This document shows, piece after piece, positions 44,683 to 53,403 of a DNA stretch of 64,000 nt. Source of the stretch: Curtobacterium sp. UNCCL20 (GTDB lineage: Bacteria; Actinomycetota; Actinomycetes; Actinomycetales; Microbacteriaceae); assembly GCF_900101675.1 (NCBI RefSeq), contig NZ_FNKG01000001.1, positions 789,378-853,377 of the forward strand, in the 5' to 3' direction. Numbering within the stretch: position 1 is the stretch's first letter; the number at the start of each line of letters is the position of its first letter. The notes below the pieces were generated by a model. That model worked only from the letters and a program-made list of their open reading frames with translations, was not told the DNA's origin and made no database searches. A program made the position numbers and the translations under genes.

Positions 44683-44699
44683 CTGGGAGCGCTCCCAGA
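44682..44699. promoter_or_regulatory. LacI-type operator 1
   Basis: TCTGGGAGCGCTCCCAGA is a perfect 18-bp palindrome with the central CG typical of LacI/GalR sites (the TGGGAGCGCTCCCA class). Confidence 0.85.
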
Positions 44700-44728
44700 A
44701 CTGTTCGATCCCGATCGACCAGTCCGAA

Positions 44729-44744
44729 CTGGGAGCGCTCCCAG
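44729..44744. promoter_or_regulatory. LacI-type operator 2
   Basis: CTGGGAGCGCTCCCAG repeats the core of operator 1 exactly, with the two centres 46 bp apart. Two sites suggest cooperative binding or looping. Confidence 0.85.
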
Positions 44745-44822
44745 AACACTGGGTGACCTTCGCCGTCGAAGGGGTCGCACGCGACCGGACGGCGCGGACC
44801 GCCCCGATCAGCGAGGACCACC

Positions 44823-46856
44823 GTGACCACCACCACCCTGCCGACGACCGCCACCGGCGCACTCGGCCTCGGCTCGACGGGCCTCGCGTTCGGGTGCGAC
44901 TACAACCCCGAGCAGTGGGACCCCGAGGTCTGGGTCGAGGACGTCCGGCTGATGCGCGAGGCCGGCGTGAACCTCGTCGCGATCAACGTCTTCGGCTGGT
45001 CGCACGTCGAGCCCCGACAGGGCGAGTACGACTTCGCCGCGCTCGACACCGTCATCGAGCTGCTTCACGGTGCCGGTATCGGCGTCGACCTCGGCACCGG
45101 CACCGCCTCGACCCCGCCGTGGCTCACCACCGCGCACCCCGAGGTCCTCCCCGTCGTCGCGGACGGCACCACGCGCTGGCCCGGTGGGCGCCAGGCGTTC
45201 TGCCCGAGCTCCCCGGTCTACCGCGAGCACGCCCTCGCCCTGGTCCGGGCAACCGCCGAGCGCTACGGCGACCACCCCGCGGTCCGGCTCTGGCACGTGT
45301 CGAACGAGCTCGGCTGCCACAACGCGCACTGCTACTGCGACGTCTCCGCGGACGCCTTCCGCGACTGGCTCCGGAACCGGTACGGCACCGTCGAGGAGCT
45401 CAACGCCGCGTGGGGCACCTCGTTCTGGAGCCAGCGTTACTCGGCGTGGGAGCAGGTCCTCCCGCCCCGGGCGACCCTGTCGTTCACGAACCCCGCACAG
45501 ACCATCGACTTCGACCGCTTCTCGTCCGACGAGCTCCTCGGCCACCACCGCGCCGAGGCCGCCGTCCTCCGCGAACTGAGCGACAAGCCCGTCACGACGA
45601 ACTTCATGGTCGCCGCGCACATCACGGCGCTCGACTACTGGTCGTGGGCCGGCGACATGGACGTCATCGCGAACGACCACTACCTCGACCACCGCCTGCC
45701 TCGGCCGCACGTCGAGCTCGCCTTCGCCGCCGACACCACCCGCGGGCTCGCCGGCGGAGCGCCGTGGCTCCTCATGGAGCACTCGACCGGTGCCGTGAAC
45801 TGGCAGCCGCACAACGTCGCGAAGGCCCCGGGGGAGATGCTCCGGAACACCGCGGCCCACATCGCCCGCGGTGCCGACGGGGTGTGCTTCTTCCAGTGGC
45901 GGGCGTCCGTGCAGGGCAGCGAGAAGTTCCACTCCGCGCTGCTGCCGCACGCCGGCACCGAGTCGCGCACCTGGCGTGACGTGGTGGCGCTCGGCGCGCT
46001 GACCGAGCGGCTCGGCGAGCTCCGCGGCTCCCGCGTCGTCGCCGACGTCGCGATCGTGTTCAGCTGGGAGAACCAGTGGGCCGCCGACCTGGAGGCGCAC
46101 CCCACCACCGCGCTCCGCTCCCTCGAGCAGGTACACGCGTTCCACGCCGCCCTGTGGGACCTCGGCGTGACCGTCGACGTCGTCGCCCCGGGCGCCCCGC
46201 TCGACGGGTACGCGCTCGTCGTCGTCCCCGAGCTCTACCTCGTCCGCGACGAGCACGCCGCCGTCATCGCCGACCACGTCGCCGCCGGCGGTCACGCCGT
46301 CGTCACGTGCTTCAGCGGGATCGTCGACGAGCGCGACCGGGTCCGGACCGGCGGCTACCCCGGCGCCTTCCGCGACCTGCTCGGCGTGCGGGTCGACGAG
46401 TTCATGCCCCTGGCGGCGGACACCACGATCGCGCTGTCCGACGGCACGACCGGCAGCGTCTGGTCCGAGCCGGTCGAGCTCCGCGGCGCCACGAGCGTCA
46501 CCGACTACGCCGAGGGTCCCCTCGCCGGGCAGCCCGCCGTCACCCGCAACGAGCACGGCGCGGGGACCGCCTGGTACACGTCCACGGTGCTCGACGCCGC
46601 CGCACTCGGCGCGTTCGTGCGCCGGGTGCTCGACGAGGCCGGCGTGCAGTCCGACCCCGCCGCAGCGCCCGGTCTCGAGGTGGTGCGCCGCCGCGACGAC
46701 GCCCACGAGTGGGTGTTCCTGCTCAACCACTCGGACCGCACCGTCGAGCACCACGAGTCGGGCCACGAGCTCGTCACCGACCGCCCCGTCGACGGCGTCA
46801 CCGCCATCGGCCCGGGTGGGACCCAGATCATCCGCACCGACAGGAACCGCCCATGA
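44823..46856 (+). CDS. Beta-galactosidase, glycoside hydrolase family 42
   Basis: The 677-residue enzyme has a TIM barrel with acid/base E162 (HVSNELG) and nucleophile E319 (LLMEHSTG), a trimerisation domain (residues about 395-600) and a small beta domain. The GH42 zinc site is complete: C127, C165, C170 and C172. No signal peptide. GTG 44823 opens the operon; its stop overlaps the permease start (ATGA). Confidence 0.94.
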   Translation: MTTTTLPTTATGALGLGSTGLAFGCDYNPEQWDPEVWVEDVRLMREAGVNLVAINVFGWSHVEPRQGEYDFAALDTVIELLHGAGIGVDLGTGTASTPPWLTTAHPEVLPVVADGTTRWPGGRQAFCPSSPVYREHALALVRATAERYGDHPAVRLWHVSNELGCHNAHCYCDVSADAFRDWLRNRYGTVEELNAAWGTSFWSQRYSAWEQVLPPRATLSFTNPAQTIDFDRFSSDELLGHHRAEAAVLRELSDKPVTTNFMVAAHITALDYWSWAGDMDVIANDHYLDHRLPRPHVELAFAADTTRGLAGGAPWLLMEHSTGAVNWQPHNVAKAPGEMLRNTAAHIARGADGVCFFQWRASVQGSEKFHSALLPHAGTESRTWRDVVALGALTERLGELRGSRVVADVAIVFSWENQWAADLEAHPTTALRSLEQVHAFHAALWDLGVTVDVVAPGAPLDGYALVVVPELYLVRDEHAAVIADHVAAGGHAVVTCFSGIVDERDRVRTGGYPGAFRDLLGVRVDEFMPLAADTTIALSDGTTGSVWSEPVELRGATSVTDYAEGPLAGQPAVTRNEHGAGTAWYTSTVLDAAALGAFVRRVLDEAGVQSDPAAAPGLEVVRRRDDAHEWVFLLNHSDRTVEHHESGHELVTDRPVDGVTAIGPGGTQIIRTDRNRP

Positions 46857-47764
46857 CCACCTCCGCACAGTCGCCCCGCGTGACACGACGCCGGAGCGGT
46901 GGCTTCCGCTACCGCCGCGCCATCGCGATCTTCGTCCTGCCGTTCGCCGTCCTGTTCACGGCGTTCTACCTCGTCCCGATCCTGTACGCCGTGTGGCAGT
47001 CGCTGCAGAAGATCGAGCGCCAGGGCACGTTCGGCGCCCCGACGCAGGTGTTCGGCGGCCTGAGCCAGTACGTGCTCGTGTTCCAGAACAGCGCGTTCTG
47101 GGAGTCGGTGCTCCGGGTGCTCCTGTTCGGCGTCGTGCAGGTGCCGGTGATGCTCGGGCTCGCGCTCGTCTTCGCCCTGCTGCTCGACTCCCCGCTGCTG
47201 GGCGGCAAAAGGTTCTTCCGCCTGGCGTTCTTCGCGCCGTACGCGGTCCCCGGCGTCATCGCGGCGATCATGTGGGGTTACCTCTACGCCCCCGACCTGT
47301 CGCCGTTCTCCGCCGTGACGTCACGGGTCGACCTGCTCGGCTCGGGCACCGTCCTCTGGGCCGTCGCGAACGTCGTGACGTGGGTCTTCGTCGGCTACAA
47401 CATGCTCATCATCTACTCGTCGCTCCTGGCGATCCCGACCGAGATCTACGAGGCCGCGAAGCTCGACGGGGCGTCCCAGCTGCGGATCGCGCTGTCGATC
47501 AAGATCCCGATGGTGGTGCCGGCGATCGTCCTCACCGCGGTGTTCTCCGTGATCGGCACCCTGCAGCTGCTCACCGAACCGACCGTGTTCCGGCAGTTCA
47601 CCTCGACGATCTCGTCGACCTTCACGCCGAACATGCTCGTCTACTCGACGTCCTCGGTGCCCAACTTCAACCTCGCCGCGGCGTTCTCGGTCGTCCTCGC
47701 CGTCGCCACGTTCGTCCTGTCGATCGGATTCCTCCGACTGACCCAGCGGAAGGCCGCCCAGTGA
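46853..47764 (+). CDS. ABC sugar permease, MalF type
   Basis: The 303-residue permease has six spans and the EAA loop IYEAAKLDGASQLRIALSI (about 200-218). ATG 46853 overlaps the GH42 stop. It pairs with the next permease and the binding protein at 48782. Confidence 0.92.
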   Translation: MTTSAQSPRVTRRRSGGFRYRRAIAIFVLPFAVLFTAFYLVPILYAVWQSLQKIERQGTFGAPTQVFGGLSQYVLVFQNSAFWESVLRVLLFGVVQVPVMLGLALVFALLLDSPLLGGKRFFRLAFFAPYAVPGVIAAIMWGYLYAPDLSPFSAVTSRVDLLGSGTVLWAVANVVTWVFVGYNMLIIYSSLLAIPTEIYEAAKLDGASQLRIALSIKIPMVVPAIVLTAVFSVIGTLQLLTEPTVFRQFTSTISSTFTPNMLVYSTSSVPNFNLAAAFSVVLAVATFVLSIGFLRLTQRKAAQ

Positions 47765-48711
47765 CCGTCAACGCCCCGTCCCGACGCGACCCCATCGGCG
47801 AGGTGGGCCGACCGCTCGAGCCGAACCGTGCCTCCCGGCCGCACCAGCGGGGTGCCCGCGGACCGCGGGAGAGCGTCATCTCGCGCAGCGCCGCGATGCT
47901 CGTCATGGGTGTCTTCACCCTGTACTTCCTGCTGCCGATCTTCTGGCTGCTGGTGTCGTCGACGAAGACGGCCGCGAACTTCAACACGACGTTCTCGCTG
48001 TGGTTCAGCGCCACGTCCGTGCAGGACTTCGTGACGAACCTCGGCGAGCTCTTCACGCGCCAGGACGGCATCTACGTGCGCTGGATGGTCAACAGCATCG
48101 CGTACGCCGGTGTCGCCGGACTGCTCGGCACCGTGCTCTCCGCGATGTGCGGCTACGCGCTGGCGAAGTACCGTTTCCGCGGCCGCGAGGCGCTGTTCAA
48201 CGTGTTCCTCGGCGGCGTCCTCGTCCCGGCGACCGCGCTCGCACTGCCGCTGTTCCTCATCTTCAGCCAGGTGAACCTGACCGACACGTTCTGGTCGGTG
48301 TTCCTGCCGAGCATCGTCAGCCCGTTCGGCGTCTACCTGTCGCGGCTGTTCGCGGCGTCGAGCGTCCCCGACGAGATCATCGAGGCAGCTCGGATCGACG
48401 GCTCCGGCGAGGTCCGGACGTTCTTCACCGTCGCCGTCCGCCTGATGTCGCCCGCGCTCGTGACGATCTTCCTGTTCCAGTTCGTCGCCGTGTGGAACAA
48501 CTTCTTCCTGCCGCTCGTGATGCTCCGCGACTCGTCGCTGTTCCCCGTCACCCTCGGCCTCTACACGTGGAACTCGAGCGTGAACCAGTACCCGGATCTC
48601 CGCACCCTCGTGCTCATCGGGTCGTTCGTCTCGATCATCCCGCTGCTCGTCGCCTTCCTGAGCCTGCAGCGCTTCTGGCGCTCCGGCCTCGGGTCCGGCG
48701 GTCTCAAGTGA
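47761..48711 (+). CDS. ABC sugar permease, MalG type
   Basis: The 316-residue permease has a long polar N-terminus (about 40 residues), six spans and the EAA loop IIEAARIDGSGEVRTFF (about 207-223). GTG 47761 overlaps the preceding stop by four bases. No ATPase gene accompanies it. Confidence 0.92.
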   Translation: MTVNAPSRRDPIGEVGRPLEPNRASRPHQRGARGPRESVISRSAAMLVMGVFTLYFLLPIFWLLVSSTKTAANFNTTFSLWFSATSVQDFVTNLGELFTRQDGIYVRWMVNSIAYAGVAGLLGTVLSAMCGYALAKYRFRGREALFNVFLGGVLVPATALALPLFLIFSQVNLTDTFWSVFLPSIVSPFGVYLSRLFAASSVPDEIIEAARIDGSGEVRTFFTVAVRLMSPALVTIFLFQFVAVWNNFFLPLVMLRDSSLFPVTLGLYTWNSSVNQYPDLRTLVLIGSFVSIIPLLVAFLSLQRFWRSGLGSGGLK

Positions 48712-48781
48712 GCCGCGCGGCAACCACCCCACCCCCGTACCCAGCACCCCTTCCCCACACCACATCCCGAACGGAAACAGC

Positions 48782-50122
48782 ATGAAGACAACGAAGTTCC
48801 TCAGCGTCGCCGCGATCGCCGTCGCCGCCACCGTGGCCCTCGCCGGCTGCAGTGCCGGCGGCAGCGGCAGCAGCGGCGGTTCCTCCGGCACGACCGCCGC
48901 CAGCTGCAAGCCCTCGAGCGGCAAGGTCACCCTCGACTTCACGACCTGGGTGCCCAACATGGACAAGGTCGTCGCGATCTGGAACAAGGCCAACCCGGAC
49001 ATCCAGGTCAAGGTCTCGATCGTCGCGAACGGCAACAGCGGTACCTACCAGAACTTCTTCAACCAGCTGAAGGCGAAGCAGGCTCCGGACATCGGGCAGG
49101 TCGAGTACGACACCCTGCCGGCGTTCCGCGTGCAGGGCGGCCTCGAGGACATCGGCGCCTGCTCCGGCATCAGCACCGCGAAGAAGGACTTCTCCGACGG
49201 CCTGTGGAACCAGGTGACGTTCGGCGAGTCGAAGTCGGTCTACGCGGTGCCGCAGGACTCCGGCCCGATGGCGCTCTACTACCGCAAGGACCTGTTCGAG
49301 AAGGCCGGCCTCGACGCCCCGAAGACCTGGGAGGAGTACGCGCAGGACGCCGAGAAGATCAAGGCGCTCGGCGGACAGATCACGAACTTCTCGAAGAGCG
49401 ACGTCAACCAGTTCGCCGGACTCGTCTCGCAGGCCGGCGGCCAGTGGTTCCAGAACTCGGGTTCCGACTGGAAGGTCGACCTGACCGACAGCGCCTCGAA
49501 GAAGGTCGCCGACTACTGGCAGGGCCTGATCGACAAGAAGCTCGTGAGCACGCTGCCGAGCTTCACCGACCAGTGGAACAGCGCCTACGACAAGGGCCAG
49601 GACTGGACCTGGGTGTCCGCCGTCTGGGGTGCGAACACCATCTCGAGCGGTGCGCCGTCCACCTCGGGCAAGTGGGCCGTCGCCCCGATGCCGCAGTGGA
49701 AGGCGGGCGAGTCGAAGTCGGCCGCGTGGGGCGGTTCGTCGAACGTGGTCTTCGCCGGCAGCAAGCACCCTGCCGAGGCGTCGAAGTTCCTGGTCTGGCT
49801 GAACACCTCGACCGAGGCGCTCTCTGCGCTCAACAAGGAAGCCAACCTCTACCCGGCGTCGAGCACCGGTGCCCAGCTGCCGGCGCTGACCGAGGGGCTG
49901 CCGTTCTACGGTGACCAGAAGATCTACGAGGAGTTCGCCAGCGCCGCGAAGGACATCCAGCCGTTCACGTGGGGTCCGACCATGACCCAGACCTACTCGG
50001 ACGTCTCCGACGGGTTCGGGCAGGCGGCGTCCGGGCAGGGCACGCTCACCGAGGCGCTCGAGTCCGGGCAGTCCAAGACCGTCGCAGCGCTCAAGGCGCA
50101 GTCGATCCCGGTGAAGGGCTGA
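48782..50122 (+). CDS. ABC sugar-binding lipoprotein (family 1)
   Basis: The 446-residue lipoprotein has lipobox LAGC with C23, a Gly/Ser linker, and a family 1 solute-binding fold (VPQDSGPMALYYRKDLFEKAG, split here around residue 155). It is the last gene of the LacI-controlled galactoside operon. The start at ATG 48782 lacks a strong purine-rich site (ACGGAAACAGC). Palindrome copy E follows 28 bases after the stop. Confidence 0.92.
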   Translation: MKTTKFLSVAAIAVAATVALAGCSAGGSGSSGGSSGTTAASCKPSSGKVTLDFTTWVPNMDKVVAIWNKANPDIQVKVSIVANGNSGTYQNFFNQLKAKQAPDIGQVEYDTLPAFRVQGGLEDIGACSGISTAKKDFSDGLWNQVTFGESKSVYAVPQDSGPMALYYRKDLFEKAGLDAPKTWEEYAQDAEKIKALGGQITNFSKSDVNQFAGLVSQAGGQWFQNSGSDWKVDLTDSASKKVADYWQGLIDKKLVSTLPSFTDQWNSAYDKGQDWTWVSAVWGANTISSGAPSTSGKWAVAPMPQWKAGESKSAAWGGSSNVVFAGSKHPAEASKFLVWLNTSTEALSALNKEANLYPASSTGAQLPALTEGLPFYGDQKIYEEFASAAKDIQPFTWGPTMTQTYSDVSDGFGQAASGQGTLTEALESGQSKTVAALKAQSIPVKG

Positions 50123-50150
50123 CGCCGGGCGTCTGACGAGGCGACCATCC

Positions 50151-50196
50151 ACGGACTGGAGGCGCGGTGCCGGCTGGCACCGCGCCTCCAGTCCGT
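50151..50196. repeat. Dispersed palindrome, copy E
   Basis: A 46-bp palindrome with one G-T wobble at the centre lies between the ends of the convergent binding-protein and MarR-family genes. Confidence 0.9.
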
Positions 50197-50227
50197 TCTG
50201 CCGTCGGCTCCGAGAGCCGCACCCGCG

Positions 50228-50674
50228 TCAGTCCATCGCCTCGCCGGCGGAGCCGTAGAGGCCCGTCGCGAGCTCGCCGAGGACCGCGACCAGGTCGCCG
50301 CCGTGTGCGCTGTCGACCGCGCGGAGCACCGCCGTGTACCGCTGCCGGTAGTCCTCGACCACCGACTCACCGTCGGGCAGGAGGCGCAGCAGCGAGCCGC
50401 GGCGGTCGTTCGGATTCGGCGCGCGCTCGAGCAGTCCGGCGCTCGTCATCCGGTCGATCATGTTCGTCACGGCGCCGGAGGTCAGGCCGAGGAACCCGGC
50501 GACCTCCGTCGGGGTGGAGTAGCCGGTGTCGCTCACGAGCACGAGCGCACGCAGCGCGTTCTCGTGCACGCCGGCGCGCGCACTCAGCTGCCGCACGAAG
50601 CTCGCGTTCGCGCGCACGACCGCGTCGAACGCCGTGAGCATGTCCGCGGCGTCGGTCGTACCTGTCCGGGTCAC
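50228..50674 (-). CDS. MarR-family regulator
   Basis: From GTG 50674 the product has 148 residues with a winged helix-turn-helix (STPTEVAGFLGLTSGAVTNM, about residues 54-73) and the MarR wing motif PNDRRG near 86. GGAAGGA lies 6 nt upstream of this GTG; a longer in-frame start at 50749 would begin inside the divergent operator region. It is divergent from the TasA-like/SipW/LamG genes and is the likely controller of that locus. Confidence 0.82.
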   Translation of the reverse strand: MTRTGTTDAADMLTAFDAVVRANASFVRQLSARAGVHENALRALVLVSDTGYSTPTEVAGFLGLTSGAVTNMIDRMTSAGLLERAPNPNDRRGSLLRLLPDGESVVEDYRQRYTAVLRAVDSAHGGDLVAVLGELATGLYGSAGEAMD

Positions 50675-50734
50675 AGGCAGTCCTTCCGTGTCGTCGGGGA
50701 GGGGTGTCCCTCGCACTGGGGTAAGTATACGAGT

Positions 50735-50774
50735 GGTCAACTTGGTCAAGCATTAACTATCTTGATCATTGAAG
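50735..50774. promoter_or_regulatory. AT-rich divergent operator region
   Basis: GGTCAACTTGGTCAAG (50735-50750) and CTTGATCATTGAAG (50761-50774) share TCAAG/CTTGA half-sites, forming an inverted repeat TCAAG-N10-CTTGA. The local drop in GC content and position between the MarR gene and the TasA-like gene fit a MarR-controlled promoter. Confidence 0.55.
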
Positions 50775-50839
50775 CAAGAGAGCCCGAACCCCCTGCTCCA
50801 CCCCCCCACATCCAGACTCCCTGATCGAAGAGGTACCCC

Positions 50840-51493
50840 GTGTCCGACAAGCTCCGCACCTCCGCACTGAAGCGGATCCGCTTCGCCCCCGTCGCACTCC
50901 TGGCGGGCATCTTCGCGGCCGTCCTGCTCTCCCTCTCCCTCACCGGCACCCTCTCCGGGTTCGCCGCGAGCATCACCAACAGCGCGAACTCGGCCGCGAG
51001 CGGCACGCTGATCATGCAGGAGCAGAACGCCGGCGCGACCGTCACCTGCCTCAGCACCGACGGCGGTTCGGTCTCCACGAACGCCGCGACCTGCTCGACC
51101 ATCAACAAGTTCGGCGGCAGCACCACGATGACGCCGGGCAACACGGTCAACACCGCGATCTCGATCAAGAACACCGGCACCGCGAACGCCGCGACCTTCA
51201 CGCTCACCCCGGGCGCGACCTGCACCCAGTCGGCGAACGGTTCGGCGAACGGCACCGCGGCCGACCTCTGCGCCAAGATGAACCTCGTCATCACGTCCGG
51301 CTCCACCACGGTCTTCAACGGCACGCTCGCCAGCTTCAAGGGCGCCGCCGCCTCGGCCTTCACGATGCCCGCCGCCCCCGCCGCCGGTGCCAGCGTGCCG
51401 TTCAACTTCGCGGTGACGCTCGACTCGTCGGCCGGCAACACCTACCAGGGCCTCGCCGCCTCGGTGCCGATGACCTGGACCTTCACGGCCTAG
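50840..51493 (+). CDS. TasA/camelysin-like secreted protein with SipW-type signal
   Basis: The 217-residue protein has a long signal region (basic to residue 14, hydrophobic 16-36) followed by GFAASITNSANSAASGTL, the SipW-dependent signal pattern seen in TasA and camelysin. The mature part is beta-rich, Thr/Ala/Asn-rich with four Cys, and contains ISIKNTGTANAATFTL. Such proteins assemble into biofilm fibres in Bacillus. GTG 50840 has GAGG upstream. The following sipW-like gene encodes the matching peptidase. Confidence 0.75.
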   Translation: MSDKLRTSALKRIRFAPVALLAGIFAAVLLSLSLTGTLSGFAASITNSANSAASGTLIMQEQNAGATVTCLSTDGGSVSTNAATCSTINKFGGSTTMTPGNTVNTAISIKNTGTANAATFTLTPGATCTQSANGSANGTAADLCAKMNLVITSGSTTVFNGTLASFKGAAASAFTMPAAPAAGASVPFNFAVTLDSSAGNTYQGLAASVPMTWTFTA

Positions 51494-51508
51494 CCCCGCC
51501 CCCAGACC

Positions 51509-51547
51509 GGCGACGCTCGGCCGACCCCCTTCCGGCCGAGCGTCGCC
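51509..51547 (+). terminator. Hairpin between TasA-like and SipW-like genes
   Basis: Perfect 15-bp arms (51509-51523 and 51533-51547, loop ACCCCCTTC) begin 16 bases after the TasA-like stop. No T-run follows, so it may be a partial terminator or an mRNA-stabilising end. Confidence 0.7.
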
Positions 51548-51610
51548 ACCCCCGCCCCACCCCGCACTTCCCCCCGTACGTCCCGACCACCGAGCAGAGC
51601 GGAGCAGCCG

Positions 51611-52495
51611 ATGAGCCAGACAGCAGCCATCCCGCTGAGCGGCACCCTCGACCGCCCCCTGCTCGGCGGCCACACCGCCACCCGCTTCGAGATCGTCCTC
51701 GCCTGGTCGGTCGCCCTGGTCGCCGCCGTCCTCCTCGCCGCCGCCGTCCTGTTCCTCTCCGCCGGCGGCCGCTGGTTCGTCGTCGAGACCCCGTCCATGG
51801 GCGAAACCGCCCCCGTCGGCACGCTCGTCCTCGACCTCCCCGTCGACGTGTCGACACTGCACGTCGGCGACGTCGTGTCCTTCGAGACCGACGCGAACCC
51901 GGGCGTCGTCTACACGCACCGCATCATCGACGTCGACGCCGACGGCGGGCTGCACACCCGGGGCGACATCAACGGCGCGACCGACCCGTGGACGCTCACC
52001 CAGGAGAATGTCATCGGCACGCCGGCGCTCCTCGTCCCGAACCTGGGCTGGCTGTTCCGCGCTGCCCCGCTCCTCCTCATCGGCACCCTCGTCATCTGGA
52101 CGCTCACCAGCGTCTTCACTGACCGGGTCACCCGCAGCTCGCTCCGCATCGCGGGCGGTGCGCTCACCGTCTCCTACGCCGCGTTCATCCTCAAGCCGTT
52201 CGTCAACGTGACGACCATCACGAACACCGCGAGCCCGACCGGCGTCGACGCCACCATCGTGTCGTCCGGCATGTTCCCCGTCCGGGTCCAGGCGCCCGGC
52301 GCCGAGAGCGTGCACCTCGTCGACGGGCAGGTCGGGCACATGGTCATCCACGAGCTCACGAAGAACGGGCACTACCAGCTGGCCTCGAGCATCGACCTCG
52401 GCCCGGTCGGCTGGGCGCTCCTCGTCGCCGCCTGTCTCATCCCGCTCGTCCTCTGCCTGGCCGTCGGCCGCGTCGAAGCGGTGCGCGCCTCGTGA
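51611..52495 (+). CDS. sipW: SipW-type (ER-type) signal peptidase I
   Basis: The 294-residue membrane protein has a first span (about 28-50), catalytic Ser62 in ETPSMGET and His103 in YTHRI, where bacterial P-type signal peptidases have Lys. The Ser/His pair defines the SipW/archaeal/ER group. Two further spans (about 148-165 and 268-286) follow, with an extra extracytoplasmic domain of about 90 residues. ATG 51611 has GGAG upstream. It probably processes the TasA-like and LamG proteins encoded on either side. Confidence 0.85.
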   Translation: MSQTAAIPLSGTLDRPLLGGHTATRFEIVLAWSVALVAAVLLAAAVLFLSAGGRWFVVETPSMGETAPVGTLVLDLPVDVSTLHVGDVVSFETDANPGVVYTHRIIDVDADGGLHTRGDINGATDPWTLTQENVIGTPALLVPNLGWLFRAAPLLLIGTLVIWTLTSVFTDRVTRSSLRIAGGALTVSYAAFILKPFVNVTTITNTASPTGVDATIVSSGMFPVRVQAPGAESVHLVDGQVGHMVIHELTKNGHYQLASSIDLGPVGWALLVAACLIPLVLCLAVGRVEAVRAS

Positions 52496-53346
52496 ACCTG
52501 CTGCACCTCCGCAACGGCCGCCTCGCCGCCGTCGTCCTGGTCCTCGGCCTCGTGGTCGTCGTGCTCCTGAACGCCTTCTCGCCGACCCGCTCCGCGTTCA
52601 GTGCGGTCGTCACGAACTCCGGCAACACCGCTGCCACCGCCCCGTACTTCACGTGCACCGCAGCCGTCGGGGCCGACACTGCGAACGCCCTCTTCGCGTA
52701 CCGGCTGACCGAAGCCTCGAACGCCTCGACGGCCACGGACTGGTCCGGCAAGGGCGCGAACGGCACCTACCAGGGCTCCATGGCGGCCACGACCCCGAGC
52801 CCGAACGCCTGCCCCCGCGACGCCGGGAGCTCCTACGTCCTGAACGGCTCGACGAGCTTCGTGTCCACGCCGAGGTCGTCCGCGAACCCCACCACCTTCA
52901 GTGAAGAGGTCTGGTTCAGGACCACGGTCGCGGGCGGCATGCTCATCGGCTTCGGGAGCAACCAGGTGCAGGCCTCGGGGCAGCACGACCGGCAGGTGTA
53001 CATCAACACCGGCGGCCAGCTCGTGTTCGGCACCTACAACGGGACGACCCAGGTGGTGACCTCGCCGAAGGCCTACACGGACGGCGCCTGGCACCACGTG
53101 GTCGCGACCATGTCCGCCGGCACCGGGATGCGCCTGTACGCCGACGGGGTCCTCGTCGCCTCGAACACGGCGTACACCGCGCCGGAGCCGTACACCGGCT
53201 ACTTCCGCATCGGGTACGACACCGTCTCCGGGTGGCCGGGGCAGCCGTCGAACTTCGCCTTCACGGGGTCGATGCGGTACGCAGCCGTGTACAGCACGGT
53301 GCTGTCGGCGACGCAGGTCGCGAACCACGCGGCGGCGGGGCGCTGA
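52492..53346 (+). CDS. LamG-domain surface protein with SipW-type signal
   Basis: The 284-residue protein has a hydrophobic N-terminus (about 10-28) and then SAFSAVVTNSGNTAATA, matching the SipW-type signal of the TasA-like protein. Residues about 70-280 form a LamG/concanavalin-like domain (WFRTTVAGGMLIGFG, GAWHHVVATMSAG, RLYADGVLVAS). Such domains bind carbohydrates. GTG 52492 overlaps the sipW-like stop (GTGA), so the two are coupled. Confidence 0.8.
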   Translation: MNLLHLRNGRLAAVVLVLGLVVVVLLNAFSPTRSAFSAVVTNSGNTAATAPYFTCTAAVGADTANALFAYRLTEASNASTATDWSGKGANGTYQGSMAATTPSPNACPRDAGSSYVLNGSTSFVSTPRSSANPTTFSEEVWFRTTVAGGMLIGFGSNQVQASGQHDRQVYINTGGQLVFGTYNGTTQVVTSPKAYTDGAWHHVVATMSAGTGMRLYADGVLVASNTAYTAPEPYTGYFRIGYDTVSGWPGQPSNFAFTGSMRYAAVYSTVLSATQVANHAAAGR

Positions 53347-53403
53347 CCTTCCTGCCAGCGGCGCCGGGGCCATCCGCGGCGACCGCCGACGGCCGGTTCG
53401 TCG

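Noticed and set aside
26670-50180. Short frames starting Met-Pro-Ala-Gly-Thr-Ala-Pro-Pro-Val at several places
   Set aside because: They are translations of one arm of the dispersed palindrome, not a peptide family.
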